Assembly (NCBI GenBank): GCA_016199925.1
Contig: JACQFT010000167.1
Location: 1-43,627, forward strand
Length of the DNA stretch: 43,627 nt
Source: Opitutia bacterium
Lineage (GTDB): Bacteria > Verrucomicrobiota > Verrucomicrobiia > Opitutales > Opitutaceae
Reading direction: 5' to 3'
The notes beneath the pieces were generated by a model. It ran no database searches. It was not told where the DNA came from and saw nothing but the letters and a program-made list of their open reading frames with translations. This document shows, one piece after another, positions 39,701 through 43,627 of this stretch; positions within the stretch are counted from its first letter, which is position 1; every line of letters starts with the position of its first letter. The translations under genes were made by a program, and so were the position numbers.

Positions 39701-40837
39701 GAGGTCGAGGCGGTGGCGGACGCGCCGACGGCGCTGGCCCGGCTGCGGGAAACGGCCGAGCCGTGGCATCTGGCGATTCTCGACTGGCACATGCCCGGGA
39801 TGAGCGGCTTGGAACTCGCGCGGGCGATCCGCGCCGATCCCGCGCTCGCGCGGTTGCCGTTGGTGCTGTTGTCGTCGGCCGGACCGGAGGCCGAGACGGC
39901 GGCGGCCGGCGCGGCGGGGTTTGCCGAGATTTTGTCCAAGCCCGTGCGCGGGCCGCTTCTGGCGCGGTGTATCGAGCGCGTGCTCGGGGCCGAGGCCCTG
40001 GCCGCCCCGGCGGAGACCGAGCCGGAGGACCGCCCCGGCACGCGCCCCGGACTGCGCTTGTTGCTCGCCGAGGACAACACCGCGAATCAACGGGTGGCGA
40101 CGATGCTGCTCGAGTCGATGGGGCACTCCGTGGAGATCGCGCTCAACGGCCAGCGGGCCCTCGCGCAGTTGGCGGCGCAGGAATTCGACGCGGTCCTGAT
40201 GGATTGCCAGATGCCGGGGTTCGACGGCTACGAGGCGACCCGGCGCATCCGCAGCGGCACCGTGCCGGGAGTGAATCCCCGGGTGCCCGTCATCGCCGTG
40301 ACCGCCTACGCCCGGCCCGAAGACCGCGAACGCTGCCTCGCCGCCGGGATGGACGACTACGTGGCGAAACCGATTCGGCCCGCGGAGCTGCGCGCCGCGC
40401 TGGCCCGCTGCGGGTTTGGGCGCGGCGCGCCGCACCCGCGGCCGGCGGGAGGCGCTTCGCCCGCTCCGTCCGACCCGGCGGCGCCAGAGATGGTGCTCCG
40501 GGAGGAATCGTTGGAGGTGATCCGGGCGCTGCCCGACGGGCCGGCGCTGTTGGGCGAGATGATCCGGGCGTATTTGCACGACGAGGCCGACCGCTTGGTC
40601 CGCCTCGCCCGGCTGGCGGCCGAGAAAAACGCCGGAGCGCTGGCCGACGAAGCGCACGCCTTCGGGGGCAACGCGGCGGTCTTCGGCGGGATGCAGGTGC
40701 GCCGCCTCGCGTTGGAGCTGGAAGCGGACGCCCGGGCGGCCGCCTGGACCGGCGTGCCGGCCCGCCTGGAGGCGCTGCGCGTGGCGAGCGTCGAGTTGAA
40801 GAACGAAATCGCCCGGCGGAAACTCGCTGCGCCGTGA
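36767..40837 (+). CDS. hybrid sensor histidine kinase with two receivers and an HPt domain
   Basis: 1356 residues. About eight helices form the membrane sensor (1-300). PAS domains lie at about 315-425 ([20 protein letters not shown]), 430-560 ([26 protein letters not shown]) and 565-690. His[22 protein letters not shown] with H720. HATPase at about 820-935 with [26 protein letters not shown] and [18 protein letters not shown]. Receiver 1: DDN acidic pair and D1006 in [13 protein letters not shown]. Receiver 2: [12 protein letters not shown]1146 in [12 protein letters not shown] and YVAKPI. HPt: [16 protein letters not shown] with H1297, where the usual H-x-L-K-G reads H-A-F-G-G. The next gene starts within its stop (GTGA), giving a coupled output regulator. 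Confidence 0.93.
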   Translation: MTPTPQSAPRAGAWPVRLIAVGVGLLGLTVLGGWAFDNPVLKSVLPGQVSMKANSALGFCLAALALGSLGSAVPWRRRLALAGAVAVAGLGAATLGEYIFSLNPGLDQLLFRETAGAVATSAPGRMAPLTAANFLVAGTALVLLARRRGAAMAGQALAVWLTLSGLFSLVGYAYGVSQFFRWGSFTAMALHTAAGFFALGVGLLGVRADAGLMRTVASGTAGGVVARQLLPVVLVLPLAIGWLRLQGQIHGLYDTLFGLALVTIGNIVGLVLVVLWTARRLERVDGARVQAEAELRRANEQLEQRVSERSAELAMQKFALDEHALVAVTDLAGTIIYANDRFCAISQYARAELLGQNHRLLNSGHHPREFFTELYRTIARGAVWRGEICNRAKDGSLYWVATTIVPFPGADGKPARYVAIRADITGLKAAAAALRASEQRLRDAQQIARLGNWEFTPHARDQEWWSDELYTLLGVERRGQPITTEYFYGLVHPDDRAGVRAKVDAVLATRGHYSHEFRIRRAGDGQERWMHDEARAVCDDRGELLLLRGVMQDITERRAVEQALHDSEARLSNVFRAMGEGLVLRDASGRAVDCNAAAARIVGVSREQLLGTAGAVWRWGAVREDGSDFTDAEYPSTVTLRTGAPQRAVVMGLRQPGGALTWVSVNSEPILAPDGAVQATVVSFSDVTERKRLLDSLAVARDQALESSRLKSEFLATMSHEIRTPMNAVIGMAGLLADTPLNPQQAEMVRTMVGGAESLLVVINDALDFSRIEAGRLRLDPGDFDFRRLVEETVALLAGRAHEKAVELTCEFVSAPSAVLLGDSGRVRQILTNLIGNGIKFTDRGEVAVTVRTVAETAQRSRLRVSVRDTGVGIPADAQARLFQPFTQADGSATRRFGGTGLGLAISRQLVELMGGEIGFESTEGRGSEFWFELEFSCRRAATEVRAPRLRPGRRALVVDDNPTNRRILSSQLTRWGVEVEAVADAPTALARLRETAEPWHLAILDWHMPGMSGLELARAIRADPALARLPLVLLSSAGPEAETAAAGAAGFAEILSKPVRGPLLARCIERVLGAEALAAPAETEPEDRPGTRPGLRLLLAEDNTANQRVATMLLESMGHSVEIALNGQRALAQLAAQEFDAVLMDCQMPGFDGYEATRRIRSGTVPGVNPRVPVIAVTAYARPEDRERCLAAGMDDYVAKPIRPAELRAALARCGFGRGAPHPRPAGGASPAPSDPAAPEMVLREESLEVIRALPDGPALLGEMIRAYLHDEADRLVRLARLAAEKNAGALADEAHAFGGNAAVFGGMQVRRLALELEADARAAAWTGVPARLEALRVASVELKNEIARRKLAAP

Positions 40838-41427
40838 AAATCCTCGCCCTCGAAGACCAACCCGTGCCCGGCCTGCTGCTCATGGCGACGCTGCGTGCGC
40901 TCGGCCAGGAAGCCGACCTGGCGGCGGATGGCGCCACGGCTTGGGAGAAATTTTGCGCGGGCGGCTATCGCGTGGTGGTGAGCGACTGGCGGATGCCGGG
41001 GCTCGACGGACTCGAACTCTGCCGGAAAATCCGCCGGCGCGGCGGCGACTACGTCTATTTTATCTTGATCAGTTCGCAACGGGTCACGAAGGCGAGCCGG
41101 CAGGAGGCCCTCGATGCGGGGGTGGACGACTACCTCGAGAAGCCGGTCGATCCCGAGGCGCTCGGCATGCGGCTGCACGTGGCCGAGCGCGTGATCGGGT
41201 TGACGACGCAGGTGAAGCAACTCGAATCGTTCATCCCGATTTGCAGCCATTGCAAAAAAATCCGCGCCGACCCGCACTACTGGCAGCAGGTCGAAGCCTA
41301 CCTCAGCGAGCGCCAGGGGCTGACCTTCAGCCACGGCATCTGCCCGGAATGTTATGAGCGCGAGATCTTGCCGCAGCTCCGGGCGATGGGGATAGAATCG
41401 CCCCCGCCTCCGGCGGGCGCGGAGTAA
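40834..41427 (+). CDS. response regulator with C-terminal CxxC...CxxC module
   Basis: 197 residues from GTG 40834, which overlaps the kinase stop by 4 bp. Receiver: [20 protein letters not shown], phosphoacceptor D51 in [23 protein letters not shown] and [13 protein letters not shown] short coiled linker ([15 protein letters not shown]) leads to C137-SH-C140[10 protein letters not shown], then [10 protein letters not shown] with C170 and C173. The four cysteines and W could hold a metal. This C-terminal module is widespread at the end of histidine kinases and regulators; its role is not established. No DNA-binding domain is present. Confidence 0.9.
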   Translation: MKILALEDQPVPGLLLMATLRALGQEADLAADGATAWEKFCAGGYRVVVSDWRMPGLDGLELCRKIRRRGGDYVYFILISSQRVTKASRQEALDAGVDDYLEKPVDPEALGMRLHVAERVIGLTTQVKQLESFIPICSHCKKIRADPHYWQQVEAYLSERQGLTFSHGICPECYEREILPQLRAMGIESPPPPAGAE

Positions 41428-41490
41428 AATGAGGTCTCGACCGCCGGTCGGCCGAGGCCGCGCCTCGCCGCCGGTTTCCGGCGGGCCGGT

Positions 41491-41838
41491 TCAATCCGCG
41501 GCGGCCGGCGGCTGCGTCGCCCGGCCGTCGGCCCCGGCGTGGCCCGTCCCGTTCATGTCTCGTTCGATCGCGCGGTAAAATGCGGGGACGAGCAGCAGCA
41601 GGCGCAGCGGTTGATAGAGCGGGACGTGCCGGCAAATGCGATCAAAGGCCCTGGCGCCAAAGGCCGGCTCGCCGGTCCGGATGTCCTCGACGACGACTTG
41701 CCCCCTCCGCAGCGGCCCGCTCTTCGGCTCGTCCGTCGACGACTCGGTGCGGCCCAGCCAGTCGAAAAACCTCAGGAGGGCGGCTTTCCTCGCGCACCGC
41801 CGGCAGTCGCGATGACGGTAAACTCGGATGCGTTTCAT
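41491..41838 (-). CDS. small DCC-like (DUF393-type) protein
   Basis: 115 residues from MKRIRVYRHRDCRRCARKAA. A CxxC pair (C12, C15) follows the first strand, as in DCC-family thiol-disulfide proteins. The helix FGARAFDRICRHVPLYQPLR and the segment LLLVPAFYRAIERDMNG match the family's second half. The Asp-Gly-x-C of the classic DCC motif is replaced by RHRDC. Convergent with the regulator gene. Assignment is tentative; at minimum it is a small, cysteine-containing, basic protein. Confidence 0.55.
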   Translation of the reverse strand: MKRIRVYRHRDCRRCARKAALLRFFDWLGRTESSTDEPKSGPLRRGQVVVEDIRTGEPAFGARAFDRICRHVPLYQPLRLLLLVPAFYRAIERDMNGTGHAGADGRATQPPAAAD

Positions 41839-41845
41839 TCGCCGC

Positions 41846-42021
41846 GGGGCCGATACCGCGGAGCTTGCTTCGGCTCGGTTGGGGTGGAGGGACCGGCTCC
41901 GTCCGGTCCGCGGATTGCGAAAAGACGGACGACATTCTGCTGGCCAGCAGAATCCCTCCAAGGCGAAGCGATGGTCGTAAGTTGCATGGGGATTGGTCGA
42001 ATGCCTCGGGGCTCGCCCGAG
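41846..42021. repeat. REP-like palindromes matching those at 22.3-22.5 kb
   Basis: 41846-41884 (gataccgcggagcttgcttc, then ggctcggttgggg) matches 22373-22410, and 42004-42021 (ctcggggctcgcccgag) matches 22491-22510, in the same order. Between them is gctggccagc (41941-41950). No coding frame is credible in 41839-42150. Confidence 0.65.
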
Positions 42022-42153
42022 AACATTTCCTTTCCGGCGCACCGCGTTATCCGCCCGTCCTCGCTGGTCTTTCCCGTTCTCGTGCCATGACGGCGAGTCA
42101 TGGGAAATGCCCGCTGCCCGGGCAAGCGGAATCTCGGATCGGCCAGGTCTGGG

Positions 42154-42480
42154 GGGTGCGATTAAACCTAAATTCCGCAGTTGAAACGCGGAGATCGCGG
42201 AGGACGCGGAGCAGAAAGAGAGAGGAGCCTTCACTCGAAAGGCTCACCTGCCGAGTGAGGGGACTCGGGACGAAAAAGCCGGGTTTTCTCCTCTGTGCTC
42301 TCCGCGCCCTCCGCGTTTCAACTGCGTTTTCTAGGTTAAATCTGTGCCGGTAGGGCGAACCGTCCCCGGTGAGTCGCGTGTGACCTGCGTTCGGTCGCAC
42401 GGCTCAGCCGGAGGGTTCGTCCTACCCGGTGCGCCCAGGCGCGCGCTTCACTGGCACCTGGCTCGGGTTTAATCACACCC
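42154..42480. repeat. fold-back element family A, copy 3, with a second palindromic element nested inside
   Basis: Outer ends gggtgcgattaaacc (about 42154) and ggtttaatcacaccc (42466-42480), interior ggtagggcgaaccgtccccg and cggctcagccggagg as in the other two copies. Inserted near its left end is a different palindrome at 42161-42340: gcagttgaaacgcggag on the left and ctccgcgtttcaactgc on the right, with gatttaacct-type flanks extending the pairing. Fills the gap before gyrA. Confidence 0.8.
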
Positions 42481-42536
42481 GTCCGCTCCCGAGCGGAACG
42501 AAAGGGGGGACGCGGCGTGCCGAGCGAGAATCCGGG

Positions 42537-43627
42537 CTACGGCGTCGGGGGCGGCACGTCCAGCGGCGGGGCGGAGTGGGCGGCGTGCTCGGCGTCGGTC
42601 TCGACGATGCGCGCGATGCTGAGCAGCTTGTCGCCGGGCTCGAGCGAGACGAGGCGCACGCCTTTGCCGCCGCGGTTGACTTCGCGGATGGTGTTGACCG
42701 GGCAGCGCACGCTCTGGCCCTTGGCCGTGAGAAGCATGATCTCGTCGGTGTCGCGGATGCTGAGCGCGCCGGCGAGTTTGACGGAGCCGTCCTCGGGGAG
42801 ATCAATCGCCCAGACGCCGGAGCCGCCGCGGTTGATGAGGCGGTAGTCCTCGAAGCGGGTGCGGACGCCGAGGCCGGCTTCGCTGGCGACGAGGAATTTC
42901 GCGTCGTGGTCGACGACCTCGATCACGTCGAGGTAATCGCTCGCGAGCTTGAAGCGCATGCCGGTGACGCCGCCGGTGGCGCGGCCCGTCGGGCGGAAGA
43001 GATCTTCGCCGGACTCGGGATCGCGCTCGCGGAAGCGGACGGCGAGGCCCTGATGCGAGACGAGGATGAGTTCGTTGTCGCCGGTGGTGAGCACGGTGCC
43101 GATGACGGTGTCGCCCTCGGCAAGGTTGATGCCGATGAGGCCGCCTTCGCGGGTGCAGTTGGCGTAGTCGGCGAGGGAGCTCTTCTTGATGACGCCGCTC
43201 TTGGTCGCCATCACGAGGTAGCGGTCCGCGGCGAAATCTTTCACGCAGATCATCGCGGCGATCTTCTCGCCCTCGGCGAGGCGGAGGAAGCTGGAGACGG
43301 ATTTGCCCTTGGCGGTGCGGGTGCCCTCGGGGATGTCGTAGACTTTCTTCGCATGGCACTGGCCGATGCTGGTGAGGAAAAGAATGTAGTCGTGCGTGCT
43401 GGCGGTGAAGAGGTGCTCGGCGAAATCCTCCTCGTAGGTCTCGGCGCCGATGACGCCCTTGCCGCCGCGTTTCTGCGAGCGGTAGTCGGCGACGGGCGTG
43501 CGCTTGATGAAGCCGAGGTGCGAGACGGTGATGACGCAGCCTTCGTTCGGGATGACGTCCTCCATGCGGAGTTCGCCGGCGTCGTCGATGATCTGCGTGC
43601 GGCGCGGCGAGGCGTATTTGTCGCGCA
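42537..43627 (-). CDS. gyrA: DNA gyrase subunit A, C-terminal part (5' end outside window)
   Basis: The frame continues to the right edge; the visible N-terminal residues RDKYASPRRTQIIDDAGELR are the GyrA junction just before the C-terminal beta-pinwheel. The GyrA box QKRGGKG (consensus QRRGGKG) is present at about 43475-43455, which distinguishes gyrase from topoisomerase IV. Repeated blades contain FLTSIGQCHAKKVYDIPEG, MATKSGVIKKSSLADY, VSHQGLAVRFRERD and TAKGQSVRCPVNTIREVNRG. The acidic/proline tail (ETDAEHAAHSAPPLDVPPPT) ends normally. An internal ATG at 43565 is not the start. Confidence 0.95.
   Translation of the reverse strand, partial: RDKYASPRRTQIIDDAGELRMEDVIPNEGCVITVSHLGFIKRTPVADYRSQKRGGKGVIGAETYEEDFAEHLFTASTHDYILFLTSIGQCHAKKVYDIPEGTRTAKGKSVSSFLRLAEGEKIAAMICVKDFAADRYLVMATKSGVIKKSSLADYANCTREGGLIGINLAEGDTVIGTVLTTGDNELILVSHQGLAVRFRERDPESGEDLFRPTGRATGGVTGMRFKLASDYLDVIEVVDHDAKFLVASEAGLGVRTRFEDYRLINRGGSGVWAIDLPEDGSVKLAGALSIRDTDEIMLLTAKGQSVRCPVNTIREVNRGGKGVRLVSLEPGDKLLSIARIVETDAEHAAHSAPPLDVPPPTP

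Noticed and set aside
36785-40657. Minus-strand open frame opposite the hybrid kinase
   Set aside because: His/Arg-rich shadow; the plus frame contains all expected kinase motifs.

Overview
The window is very GC-rich and densely coded. Many genes overlap by 4 bp or start from ATG/GTG within an operon, and the intergenic gaps are full of fold-back repeats. A PEP-CTERM surface protein, NatAB-type ABC genes, a hybrid sensor kinase, several two-component pairs and 'GTAGGGCGAA'-type palindromic repeats together suggest Verrucomicrobiota, most likely an Opitutaceae-like chromosome. That placement is inference from style and gene content; no rRNA or tRNA gene is present to confirm it. No phage, integrase, transposase or CRISPR array is visible.

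Layout. 1-5.6 kb is housekeeping: the end of a YggS PLP-homeostasis gene, a SirB1-type transglutaminase-like protein, aroE overlapping a prepilin peptidase, ygfZ on the minus strand, and mdh. 5.6-11.2 kb holds small conserved genes: an unknown protein, a small membrane protein, an HDOD protein divergent from a MutT Nudix hydrolase, a membrane protein, a CHAD protein and an MDR oxidoreductase. 11.4-16 kb is a cluster of small soluble stress/adaptation proteins (HxlR-TfoX_N-YdeI operon, NTF2-like, membrane protein, two SRPBCC proteins, YciI-like, ArsR), bounded by two decayed short-chain dehydrogenase genes.

16.7-22.3 kb holds a receiver-ribokinase pair and then a LytS/LytTR kinase-regulator pair followed by a NatA/NatB ABC transporter. 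22.6-25.1 kb holds a coiled-coil protein and an ABC-F ATPase whose linker has absorbed a short interspersed repeat. 25.2-28.9 kb is a TetR-controlled cluster: the TetR gene faces a flavoprotein gene across two near-perfect TAGACAG/CTGTCTA operators, followed by HPP, carboxymuconolactone-decarboxylase-like, DsrE-like, a possible 27-aa peptide and a secreted YHS protein, closed by a strong terminator.

29.3-31.4 kb is a LuxR-type regulator with a HisKA membrane kinase, followed by a PEP-CTERM protein. 32.5-36.2 kb is one 1233-residue protein fusing a PAP2/AUR1-like membrane phosphatase-transferase to a membrane spermidine-synthase-like module. This gene is bracketed by two copies of a long palindromic element. 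36.8-41.4 kb is a 1356-residue hybrid kinase (membrane sensor, three PAS, HisKA, HATPase, two receivers, HPt) coupled to a regulator ending in a CxxC...CxxC module. A small DCC-like protein, a repeat-filled gap and the 3' end of gyrA close the window.

The most unusual items are the PAP2-aminopropyltransferase-like fusion with its bracketing repeats, the several distinct families of fold-back repeats (one nested inside another, one inside a coding sequence), the TetR redox cluster with paired operators, and a pair of strong hairpin terminators at 4.36-4.44 kb with no gene in front of them.
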